A DNA stretch of 64,000 nucleotides, from positions 3,472,001 to 3,536,000 of the forward strand of contig JALIRH010000036.1 of assembly GCA_023055505.1 (NCBI GenBank), read 5' to 3'. Shown piece after piece: positions 13,358 through 22,900 of this stretch (positions are counted from its first letter, which is position 1; every line of letters begins with the position of its first letter). A program made the translations under genes and the position numbers. Origin of the DNA: Callipepla californica brunnescens (taxonomy: Eukaryota > Chordata > Aves > Galliformes > Odontophoridae). The notes beneath the pieces are model-generated. The model was not told the origin of the DNA and made no database searches. It saw only the letters and a list, made by a program, of their open reading frames with translations.

Positions 13358-13515
13358 GCTGTCAGGCCCCGACTGGAAGCCGTCAGCGAGGAACTCGTCG
13401 ACGCTCAGCTCCTCCAGCCTCCTGCGGGGTCGGAAGGGAAAGGTGAGCGCGGAGAGCGCGCCCCACGCGCCGCTCCCCTCCCCCACAGCCCTCACCTCCT
13501 CCCGCCGGCCGCCAT
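2544..13515 (-). CDS. NOC2L: NOC2-like nucleolar protein (NOC2L/NIR), 5' twelve coding exons, 3' truncated by window
   Basis: Nucleolar and nuclear protein of the Noc2 family. Known roles are 60S pre-ribosome export with Noc1/Noc3-type partners and, in vertebrates, histone-acetyltransferase inhibition and p53/p63 binding. Coding exons in transcript order: 13515-13496, 13421-13266, 12100-11932, 11437-11309, 10684-10564, 9783-9693, 9247-9169, 8714-8604, 7452-7339, 6699-6511, 5199-5060, 2655-2544 (1431 nt, aa 1-477). Every junction keeps frame. Visible marks: an N-terminal [12 protein letters not shown] segment, a poly-Glu run (about aa 31-38), acidic Ser/Asp/Glu patches (about aa 95-130), then the alpha-helical Noc2 domain with [16 protein letters not shown] and [20 protein letters not shown]. 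The ATG at 13515 sits in a strong Kozak context (GGCATGG) at the expected family N-terminus. It is head to head with KLHL17 across a shared GC-rich promoter. The last part of the protein is outside the window. Confidence 0.95.
9283..9300. repeat. Poly(A) tract, 18 nt
   Basis: An uninterrupted run of A on the plus strand, so poly-U in the NOC2L pre-mRNA. It lies about 35 nt upstream of the exon 7 acceptor at 9247. It could act as an extended polypyrimidine tract and is likely length-polymorphic. Confidence 0.8.
12279..12466 (-). mobile_element. CR1 LINE 3'-end fragment, antisense to plus strand
   Basis: On the plus strand it begins with the AGAATCAGAGAG-type element tail, followed by the GAGGGACCTTAAAGCCC segment and a stretch ending in GAGGGCAGCAGGGCCTCAGC. 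This is the layout of an avian CR1 3' terminus read in reverse complement. It lies in NOC2L intron 2 and directly abuts a putative LTR. Assignment is from remembered CR1 structure. Confidence 0.7.
12467..13034 (+). mobile_element. Putative solo LTR of an avian endogenous retrovirus
   Basis: It starts with TGTCATGGTTTTATGATTTT, a beginning I associate with chicken ERV-type LTRs. It changes from AT-rich to GC-rich and ends near GGTAAACCGACACA, which resembles common LTR 3' ends. About 570 nt is a usual LTR length. Internal matches to promoter/poly-A-like AT-rich sequence occur near 12670 (GATAAAAAC). No gag, pol or env reading frame flanks it, so it would be a solo LTR. I could not find a clean target-site duplication, so the 3' boundary is approximate. 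It lies in NOC2L intron 2, about 230 nt from the exon 2 end. Confidence 0.5.
13327..13350 (-). repeat. NOC2L: Coding (GAG)n trinucleotide repeat, poly-Glu in NOC2L exon 2
   Basis: Eight tandem CTC/TCC units on the plus strand read as consecutive Glu codons on the minus strand. The repeat is in frame in exon 2. Mammalian NOC2L has a Ser/Glu-rich stretch at the same place, so an acidic patch is conserved while the pure Glu run is a local expansion. Confidence 0.8.
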
Positions 13516-13784
13516 GCCGCCCGCGCGCTCCACACCACAGCCTCGCTTCCGCTTCCCAGCGCGCCCCGCGGCCTCACGCGTGTGGGCGTGGCCATCCGCG
13601 AGTGGGCGTGGCCGCTTCGCTCTGTGGACGGGGATTAGCGCGATCCCGCCGCTGATTGGGCGGTAGCCACGCCCCTAGCCACGCCCCCCCGAGCCCGCCA
13701 GGCCACGCCCCGCCGCGGGGCTGGCGGCGGCGGCGCGGGCAGAGCGGATCCCGCAGCATCCCGCGGCTCGGGCCGGGAGGAGCC
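13516..13784. promoter_or_regulatory. Bidirectional CpG-island promoter of NOC2L and KLHL17
   Basis: This is the GC- and CpG-rich gap between the NOC2L start codon (13515, minus) and the likely first KLHL17 donor (13785, plus). It contains at least four CACGCCC/GGGCGTG boxes of SP/KLF type (about 13583, 13603, 13667, 13679 and 13703) and an inverted CCAAT box (ATTGG at 13655-13659, within CTGATTGGGCGG) of NF-Y type. There is no TATA box. This is the usual layout of a divergent housekeeping promoter. Transcription starts are not determined from sequence. Confidence 0.75.
13720..13784 (+). other. KLHL17: Likely KLHL17 non-coding first exon (5'UTR)
   Basis: GGAGCC|GTGAGTAG at 13784/13785 is a strong donor at the edge of the CpG island on the KLHL17 side. 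The first coding exon at 19962 has a good acceptor with an in-frame stop at its first codon, so an upstream non-coding exon is required, and this is the best candidate. The 5' end of the exon is a guess. Confidence 0.5.
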
Positions 13785-14760
13785 GTGAGTAGCGCGGGCA
13801 CGGCCCCGCCGGCCCCGGTGCGGGAGATCGGGGCATGGCGACGGCGGGAGGGATCGGCCCCGCCGCGAGGGAGCGGCTCGGGGCCGGCGGTGGTTTGAGG
13901 GAGGGGGTTTGCAAGCGAGAAGTAACCGGGAGATGGGAGGGGTGCAGCCCCGGGGCGAGTTGGCACCGTCGGGATGCGGAGGGGTCAGAGCTGCGTTCCG
14001 CAGGGTTATCCCGGCTGTGTGCCCGGTCACGGAGCCGGCCCGCCGTGCGGAACGGGGATGCGGGGCCCGGCGTTGGCTCTGCGGTCGCGTTTTGTGTCAT
14101 CGCTCCGTGGACGCACGGCGGCTGTCGGGTGCCGTCTGCTGCGGGAGAGCTGAAGGGCAAAGGGAGAAACGTCGGTGGTACCCGCGGGATGCGGGATGGG
14201 GGCCTCTGCAGGGACCGTCGGGGCACGGAGTTATCCTCTCGCTGTGGGGTGCGGGGGGATGGAGGCAGCAGCAGCACAGCAGAGCGCACGGCTGGGGTCC
14301 TGGAGTGGTGGGATCTCTGCAGGATAAACCCTCGGACGTTCGTGGCGGTCCCCAGCAGGAGGGAGAGCGGCTCCGGGGTGATTCAGCAACACGGGGATCC
14401 GGTGGTGGCAGGGCGGATGGAGACGGCTTGTTGGCTCCGAGGAGGTTCAGAGGTCTCCTGAGCATCCGTCATGGTGTGGAGGGATGGGGATCCTGCAACA
14501 GGTTTGTGATGCCTGCGTGCCAGCGCTCTGCGAGCTGCTCCTTCCTTACAATCCCAGGCACCCGGACTCCTTGAGTGTTATTTTCTTTGGAGCCGTGGCT
14601 GGAAGGAAAGAGAAAACGACGCAGCTAATCTCACGTAACCTCAGCTGCTGGTTGCCCCGTTTGCAGCAGCAAAGTGGCTCAGAGTGCCACGCAGACCCCG
14701 AAAGAGGAAAGGTCACCCTGCACTGTGATCTTCTGGGCTCACATAGGACATAGCATGCAC

Positions 14761-14835
14761 AGTGGTGATGGGTTGGGGTTGGACTAGATGATCTTAGAGG
14801 TCCTTCCCAACCTGAATGGTTCTACGGTTCTGTGA
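14761..14835 (+). mobile_element. CR1 LINE 3' tail fragment
   Basis: It contains the CR1 terminal hallmark GGACTAGATGATCTTAGAGG followed by TCCTTCCCAACC and a TTCTACGGTTCTGTGAT-like tail in sense orientation. It lies in KLHL17 intron 1. Confidence 0.85.
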
Positions 14836-15297
14836 TTTAGTACAACGTTCTTCTGGTTAGGATCACTGCAGCCAAGCAATCACCTCTGGAGCCTGTCCTC
14901 TCTGCAGCCCAGTTTTCCCCCCTGACCCTGGTGCTCAGCATGGCACTGAGTGAGGGAGAGGCGATTTGGGATGTGAAGGTCAGGATTTCCTTCCTGAGAA
15001 CTGATGGATGCGTGAATGAAGCAAAGAGCATCTAATCCAGAGCAGGAGGAGGCAGGAATTGTAGTTCCCTCTCTCTCGGCTCGATGGTCTGGGATTGGAG
15101 CCACTCCTTAGCACCCTGGCTGACAAGGAAGGCCCCTTGTCTTTCTCTCAGCTTTTTCCTTGTCTCCTCTACCCCTGGAGCCATTTCACCTTGCTTCAGG
15201 TCACCCACAATCTCTTGAGAAGCCAGTTAGGAACCCCTGGGTCTCACCACATCCGCAGCTCCTGCCTGATGTCAGGGCAGCGCTGGGTGGTAACCAG

Positions 15298-15420
15298 AGA
15301 ATCGTGGAATCGTTCAGGTAGGAAAAGACCACCGAAGTCCTCAAGTGCCACCCCAGCCCGTCCACACAGTGCCCACTGACCACGGCCTGTTCTGAGCTGG
15401 CCCACTGCCACCCACTGCAG
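15298..15420 (-). mobile_element. CR1 LINE 3' fragment, reverse orientation (diverged)
   Basis: The plus strand begins AGAATCGTGGAATCGTTCAGG and continues GTAGGAAAAGACC, the reverse complement of a CR1 tail and the TCTTTTCCAACC segment. Divergence is high and the distal boundary is uncertain. Confidence 0.6.
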
Positions 15421-18400
15421 TCACCATCGCTGTGCAGAGTGGGCAGGTGGAGGGCACAGTGCTGTTTGAAGGGTGATGGCAGAGGGTGTCATTGGAGCCA
15501 GGAGTGCGGAGTTCCTCCCACAGGGGCTGCCTCCACCTGGCCTGGGCTCTGCTTGTGACTCTGCTCGCCTTTCTGGAGGGTGAACTGGGGTTGGAGGCGT
15601 CTGTCACAGAGGCTGGAGGAGCTCAGGAGTGCTGCTGTGATGGGTAGTGCAGTTGGAGCTGTTTGTTGTTGCCTCGAGAGACCTTCTCCATGCCTCTGTG
15701 CGGAGGTTTGACACCGCTTGTGCCATAAAGCAGCGCTGGATGTGACAGCTGCTCTCTCTTGTCTGCTCAGGGATGCTGGGAAGGGGGATTTGGGACATGG
15801 CCCACATTTCCAGCCCTTGGCAGAGGCAGAAGGGTTTGGTTTTGTTTGGATTTGGTTGTGCTTTGTGCTGGACTGTAGGAGTTGCTGTCTGATCCCAGTG
15901 CAGCTGGGGACCTACACCTTTTGCTGAGCATCTTGAAGGCATCTTAGATTCCATTTCTTGTTTTTTTTTTCCCATCGTGGGAGTCGAAACTATTCAGATC
16001 CTGATCCACTACTTGGGGCGACCCAAATGCCAGCACAGCTGCCTCTAAGTGCCATGCATGAAGCTGCTGCTGTCCCCTGCGTGCAAGGAATGTGAAAGCT
16101 GCATTGAGGATGTCTGCAGGAAGAGCGGCTGCCTGAGCGAGGTGTGCATGGGACAGGGAGAAGAGTGTGCACCCAAGGAGGCACGAGGCAGGCTGGGCTG
16201 AAATCCTCTCTCCTTTTTCATGCATGGGAGCAAAGGCACTTCTGCATATGGGTTGGGGGATAACTGGGTACAAACAAAACACCCCAGGAGAGATGGGGAG
16301 AAAAGCATCCACGAGGAGGCCTGCAGCCTTCTGTGTGCACCAGAACCTATTGATTACAACCCGCTGAGCTGCTGAAAGGCGCTGACTAGGTCAATGTGCT
16401 GCATGCCCTTCTTGCCTGAAGCCAGCGCTGTGTCTGTGCCGTAGAGCTGGCAATTGTGTGCAGTATTCCCCTGCCCTCCCCACCCCCTTTGCCAAGGCTC
16501 CACATCCTCTCTCTGGCAGCTTGTCACTTCTCTGCAGATGTCTAGACAGGAGGATTCAGTGCGTGTCAGTTATGCCTAATTCATTAAAAAACAACACACA
16601 ACACAACCCTACTGAGAGCTGGGGATTCTCGGTCCTGCAGACTCAGCGCTGTCTGTGGCTCTCAGATTAATTCCACTGCTTGCAGGAACAGCACAAACCT
16701 TGCTTGCCATCCGCAGCACGAGGGTTCAGGGAACAGGGAGGGAGATGTGGGGTCGATGGGGGGGACACAACCAGCTCAGTATGGGGGCTCTGCCACCCCA
16801 TGGGGTCATTGCAGTGGAGGGACTGGATCTGCAGCTCAGAACAGTGCACTTGAGCTATTAGTGCCCTCTGCTTCCTCACGATTGCTAAGTTCACCTCTTC
16901 CAGGCTGAACACTTGGTTAACCTCATGTTAAACACAAGCTGCTGCGTGCAGCCTGTTCAGATTCCTTGGATGAAGGTGGAGAGAGGAGGGGCTCAATTTC
17001 TCAGCACTGTAGTGAGGGCACAGAGTGTCCTGTCTGTGCCAGTGATGCCCGGACAGGCTCTGCTGAGGACAATTCCTCAGATTTAGTACCTTGGGTGTAT
17101 ACAGCTGGATGATTTCCAACCTGCTTCAATCACATTTGCTGTCGGGAAGGGAGCGGGAGAGGTAGCAAAGCAATATATTTCACCACGAGCCGCGTCAGGC
17201 CCTCCGAAGTCAGCAAAAAAATTTGGGCTGTCTCGATTTGAGAGCAGGGTAGTGTGCATCAGCTGCAGCTTGTGCAAGCAGCCCTGCTGCCTCCGAGATG
17301 CCTCCGAATCCTACTGCAAGAGGATTACTGATGCTGGTTTAAAGCTTCCCTACACTCAGAGCCCGGAGATTCACCAGGAGGGATGGCTCAGCAAGTGCAC
17401 GCTGCTTAATGGGACCTCCGTGATGCCAGATGGAAGGGGAGATGTGTGGGCAGCCTGCAGCGTGCCCAGCCAGGTCCCAGGGTGTCAGTACTGCTGTGTT
17501 CGCGGCCTCACGCTGCAGCAGCACAACAGCAGCTATTGTTCCTGCCAGCTCAGCTGGTTGTGTCTCATGATTGCCGAAGGGAAGGAGCAGTCCCCGGAAT
17601 GCAGGAGCACGTCTTCTCCCCAGCCCAGCTCCAAGAGGAAGATGCTTCCCCATCCAAGCTGGGCAGCAGTCACCTGTGCCCCCCTGTTCTGCCCCTTCTC
17701 CGAGTTTAAACATTGACTGGGTATCCCAGTTTGTTATGGGAAGGCTGGATGCAGAAGGATGCTTGTCCAAACCCCTCCCGATGGGGTTAGAGATAAGGAT
17801 TCTGAGTGCTGGTGTAGGGCTGTTTTCACCTTCTCCCCACATCTGTCCAGCTGTGCAGGACGCGTGCTGGCGGACACCCAGGGCTGCCAACAAAGAGCCG
17901 TTCTGCTGGGCCTTCCTGGGGAAGGGGCCGGCGGCGAGCTCCTCCCCAGAGGATGCTCTGTTCCCTGCTTATTGCTCTGCACGCTTCTCTCCACTCTCAG
18001 CAAAATATGGTGTTTGTTGGTTGTTTTTTTTTTTTTGTGCAGAGAGAACAGACCTCCCTTTGGGCAGGGATCGTTTGCATTAATTAACAGAGCTGTTATG
18101 CGTGGCCACGCTCTGTCGCAGAGGAGCCAAACAAACGCCTGCTTTTTTTTTGTCATAACCCACAAGTCAGCACTGCATCCGCTCTGGCTGACGCGTAACA
18201 CGTGCACTGGGGCTGCTGCATGCCCCCACAAAAGTAGGCTTGTATGGACTTCCCCCCCTGCACACTGCTTTACTGTGTCCTGTGGCCCGGGTGCTGTTCC
18301 CCATTCATTATACCTTAGCAGGGCTCATAGACCTTCATTTCCTGCAAATGAAGTTCACTTTTCCATGTGCTGACCTGGGAGAGGGGAGGGCTTTGCTTTT

Positions 18401-19403
18401 CGTTTCTCTGTGCTGATCCTAAAGGAGAGCCCATCCTTCGGGGTGGGGATGCTGTTGGGGACCCAGGGTCAGTGTGGGGTTGGGGTGATGTCTCCCTTGG
18501 GTGCTGCTTGGTTGCTTTGGAGCCCAATGGCACTGCTGCAGTGCAGAGCACTGGGACATAGGAGGTGCTGGTGGGGCTCAGAGGTTCACTGCAGGGAATA
18601 ATGTCACCCTTGTCACTTCTGCATTTGTGCTTGCCTGGAGTTGTGCAATGACTCAGTGGCAGGGCTGGGAAGAGAGCCCAACGCTTCCGACCCTCTTTGG
18701 AAACGCATTTGATTGCTGGAGCTGAGGATGTGCTGGCAGCAGTGTACCCTTCAGCTGTGCCCTCTGTCTGTCCCCACCGCCGCAGCCACATCCCGTGCCA
18801 CCCCCTGGAGGCACGCTGTCCTCCGTGCCCTCCAAGCACCCCGTCCTGCCTCGTCCCCTCCGTGATGGAGAGAAGGATGCTCAGTGATGCATTAAAGAGA
18901 GGAACCTGCAGGAGGAGGTTAGGATGACCCTCGGGTTTGCATCTAGGGAAGGGAATGAAGGACCGAGGGCAATGTCTGCCCCATTCCTAAACCAGGTCTG
19001 GTCTCAGGTCACAGCATCTTTGTGCAGTGAGGTCCACGTGTGTTCTCTGGAGGTGTCTCCTGGGGATGCTCTGCAGAAATGCAGAGCTCAGCTCAGTGCT
19101 CAACTCACGGCACCGAGGGCACGGAGCACCCCGCTCTCACTGCTGGAAAGCCTTGCCTTCACGGTGCGCCCGCCCCGGCAGCAAAGAGGGAATCTCACAT
19201 CACACTGACTGTGCACAGAGAAGAGGGCATTGCAGGCCTCTCTCCCACTCAGAAAAGATGTTTATTCATCGCTTTCCTCCCCCAGACTCTGGTACATGAC
19301 ACAACTGCTATTTAAACACGGATAGAGCTTCCGCGGCTGAGCCGGCACAGCGTGGGGGGCTCTATTTTTAGGCTGGCGACGTGGAGGTGTCACGAGGCAC
19401 TGT

Positions 19404-19417
19404 GGGGGGGGGGGGGG
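19404..19417. repeat. Poly-G run, 14 nt
   Basis: An uninterrupted G tract in KLHL17 intron 1, followed by AAGGGG. It can support G-quadruplex-like structure and is a likely sequencing or replication slippage point. Confidence 0.8.
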
Positions 19418-19601
19418 AAGGGGATTCTCTCACCACAGGGATGCGGGGGCAGATGGATGGATGCTGCACGATGAATTCCTTCCTTCCTCCACGCTGCCGT
19501 CTCCTCCCTCCAGGGATGCTGGCAGTGGGGCGAGCTGGGCTGTGTCTGGTTAGGGGATGCAGGAGGGCAGCGTGCCCTGCTTGTTGCTTGTTCAGGCTTT
19601 G

Positions 19602-19660
19602 TGGAGTCATTGAGTATTCTGAGTTGGAAGGGACCCATAAGGGTCTTCGAGTCCATTTGA
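19602..19660 (-). mobile_element. CR1 LINE 3' fragment, reverse orientation (short)
   Basis: The plus strand reads GGAGTCATTGAGTATTCTGA then GTTGGAAGGGACCC, the antisense form of a CR1 tail. It lies about 300 nt before the first KLHL17 coding exon. Confidence 0.6.
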
Positions 19661-19994
19661 TGTCATGTTTGCTGTCCACGGCGGCCGTGTTTAAGGCAGG
19701 CGTGCCCCAGCGGACAGCCTGAGGTCGGTGATGTGATGGACACACACATTGTTGGGCTGAGCTGGAGGTGATGTGACTGCAAGGAAAACCATGGTGTTGT
19801 AGAGCAGTGCCCTTCCAACAGCAGGTGGGGAGGACGCTGACCCAGAGACGGGCTGTGCACAGAGCAGTGAGGACCCTCAGCTTGTATACTTGAAACCCAT
19901 GGGAGCGGTCTGGATCTCAAGTGGTTCCTTTGTGGTAAGATGTTTTTTCTCCTCACCCCAGTGACTCCAGGACGGGAGAGCTCCCAGCTCAGCC

Positions 19995-22900
19995 ATGGAG
20001 GGCGGCGTGCAGCTCCTCAACCGCGACGGCCACAGCATCTCACACAACTCCAAGCGTCACTACCACGACGCCTTCGTGTGCATGAACCGCATGCGGCAGC
20101 GCGGGCTGCTCTGCGACATCGTGCTGCACGTGGGCAACAAGGAGATCAAGGCCCACAAGGTGGTGCTGGCGTCCTGCAGCCCCTACTTCCACGCCATGTT
20201 CACAAGCAAGTAGCCTCCTCTCTTCCTCTGCGTGGCTCTCCTTTTTCTCCACACCCCTTCCCTTTCTGCCCATCACTTACCTTTCGGAAGTGTGGCATCA
20301 GCGTGTCATCTATATGAGCAAGCAGCTTTTCTCATCTGGCTCCCTTCTGTGGAGCAGTTTGCCCTGCTAGCTTGGGTGAGCCCCATTCCCTATAGTGCAC
20401 TGCAGCTTATCCCTGATGATAAGTGAGCAGGAGACCTTCCTGGGTTGTGATGTTGAGCTGTGGAGGCGGATGGCTCTGTCTCCAGGACAGGAAGGAGCCA
20501 AGGGCACAGCCTCACATCCCCTTCCTGATGCCTCTGGGCTCTTCCAGGGGCCATCTCTTTATCAGGCATAGCTGAGCTCATGGTTTGTTGCCAGCTTGCA
20601 CCCCTGCTCCCAGACAACCTCCTGTCTGTCTGCAGTTCAAGCACACCGTGGGCACCACACAGACACGGAATAGGCATGACCTAGGTGACAAGGAAAACCA
20701 TGCTGAGGGCCGTTGTTCACGCGTGGTGTTTGTGTTGCCCCCAGATGAGATGAGTGAGAGCCGCCAGACCCACGTGACACTGCACGACATCGACCCTCAG
20801 GCCCTGGAGCAGCTGGTGCAATATGCTTACACGGCAGAGATCGTGGTGGGCGAGGGCAACGTGCAGGTAGGAGCACCCCACACCTCTGGAGTCCACAATG
20901 CCTTACCCCTGGGGCTCTTCTCTCCCTCTGCTCAGGGCTTTCTGCTGTTGCTCTGTGATGGTGCTTGCATCTAACAGCAGTCATCTGCTCTCCTGAGCTC
21001 CTGCAGCTGCTGTGGATGGGAGTGCTCCTTAAGCACTACTGCAGTGGCCATTTCCTAGCCCTGTGGGGGGTCATGGGTGTCCTCCTTGGCTCTTCTTACA
21101 CTTAACCCTGTTGGAAAGGAGTGCTTTGTCCTCCCCATGCATGAGGTTGCTCAGTAAACCCGTTCTGTTGTTAAAACTGGTGATGGGAATGGTGTCTCCT
21201 TGCCCTGGAAGCTCTTTTTTTCCCCCCATTCTTTTCCACTGCCCAGACACTTCTTCCTGCTGCCAGCCTGCTTCAGCTCAATGGGGTGCGGGACGCTTGC
21301 TGCAAGTTCCTGCTCAGCCAGCTCGACCCATCCAACTGCCTGGGGATCCGGGGCTTTGCCGACACGCACTCATGCAGTGACCTCCTCAAGTCTGCACACA
21401 AGTACGTCCTCCAGCACTTCGTGGAGGTGTCCAAGACAGAGGAGTTCATGTTGCTGCCTCTTAAACAGGTGAGATCCTGATGGAAGGATGAAGGTGAGGG
21501 TCTGGCAAGGTTTTCTTGCTCTGCCCTGAATGGCACAGTCAGAACAGGACGGGGGAATGCAGCCAGGTTTCTGTGCTTTGGTCCTTTCTGTTTGACAGGG
21601 AAACAATGCATGTGGAGAGTACTGTCAGAGAGTGAGCTTAATCCCCTGTGAAATAAGGACGGGAGGGGAGCAGGGAGGATAATTGCTGTTGCTGGTGCCT
21701 GCCACCGAGCTCTGAATGCTCTGCCTTCTCCCTGGGAGCACACTCCCGGGAGCCACCTCACTCTATCCATCCCTGGGGCTGTGGGGTGCATGGCAGTGAG
21801 GTGGGTTTGGGTCTCCACCTGCTCCAGCTCTGTCCTTGGCAGGCAAAGTGAGTGCCTTGTGAGCAGCCAGAGCACCTGGCTCCATCCCATGAAATATTGA
21901 AGGGACGCGTGCAAGCAGAGTCGCCCGCCTGATCTCACTGATGTTTATTGGAAGTGTCAGGCATTGCAGCAGCCTCAGACACAGAATGAAGGGAATGAGC
22001 CAAGGAGGGGACTGAGGGCAGAGCTGCTTCCACACTGGGGCTGTGAGGAGGCACAGCTGCACCTGCCTGCTGGGGGACCAGCTGCCCTTAGCTGCAAACC
22101 CCTCAGCCACCAGCATCTGTACGAGGCTGCTTTGTACCTCTTTGTGCTGCTCTGCTGGGCCAGTTCCCTGCTGTGGGAGCGTGTCCCTTCCTCCTGTGCT
22201 GCACCAGCTGGGAGTTGCCTTTTCCATCCTTCTCCGCAGGTGCTGGACCTCATTTCTAGTGACAGCCTCAATGTGCCATCAGAGGAGGAGGTGTACCGGG
22301 CTGTGCTCAGCTGGGTCAAGCATGATGTGGACAGCAGGAGACAGCATGTCCCCAGGGTGAGTGTGATGGGGAAGGTGACCTGGTTCAACCCAGCAGTGCC
22401 AGAGTCTGGGGAGGGAATGGCCTCAAGTTGTTCCAGCTGATGTTCAGGTTGGATATTGGGAAAAACTTCTCCCAGAAAGCTGTCAGGCACTGGCACAGAC
22501 TGTGCAGGGAGGTGGGGGGAGTCACCATCCCTGGGGGGGGTCTGAGAAGTGTGGAGGTGTGGCACTAAAGGACGTGGTCAGTGGGCTGTATATGGTTGGG
22601 TGGGATGATCTTAGATCTAGATGGTCTTTTTAGTTGCTTTTTTAGTGCTTCTGTGATTCTAAGGAAGCCGTAGAGTGGCCAGAGGACAGGCTGAGGGGAG
22701 AAATGAGGGCAGCACGGCTGAACCCATCCCACCCCCCTGATGGGACGCGACCCCTCTCCTTTCAGCTCATGAAGTGCGTGCGGCTGCCGCTGCTGAGCCG
22801 GGACTTCCTGATGAGCAACGTGGACACGGAGCTGCTGGTGAGGCATCACTCGGAGTGCAAGGACCTGCTGATCGAGGCCCTCAAGTACCACCTCATGCCA

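Larger units (their letters stand above)
13785..19961 (+). other. KLHL17: KLHL17 intron 1 (about 6.2 kb), no coding exon seen
   Basis: It runs from the putative donor GTGAGT at 13785 to the acceptor CTCACCCCAG at 19961. Open frames inside it resemble no protein family I know. It contains CR1 pieces (14761-14835, 15298-15420, 19602-19660), a 14-G run at 19404-19417 and a poly-T/poly-pyrimidine stretch near 18020. AT-rich patches at about 16570-16600 and 17160-17225 stand out from the GC-rich background and could be regulatory. Confidence 0.5.

Noticed and set aside
13674..14574. Several open frames of 120-220 residues on both strands
   Set aside because: CpG-island sequence lacks stops by composition. 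No family similarity and no consistent splice sites.
17252..18373. Cys-rich and other frames in KLHL17 intron 1
   Set aside because: No domain pattern, overlapping frames on both strands and no supporting splice structure.
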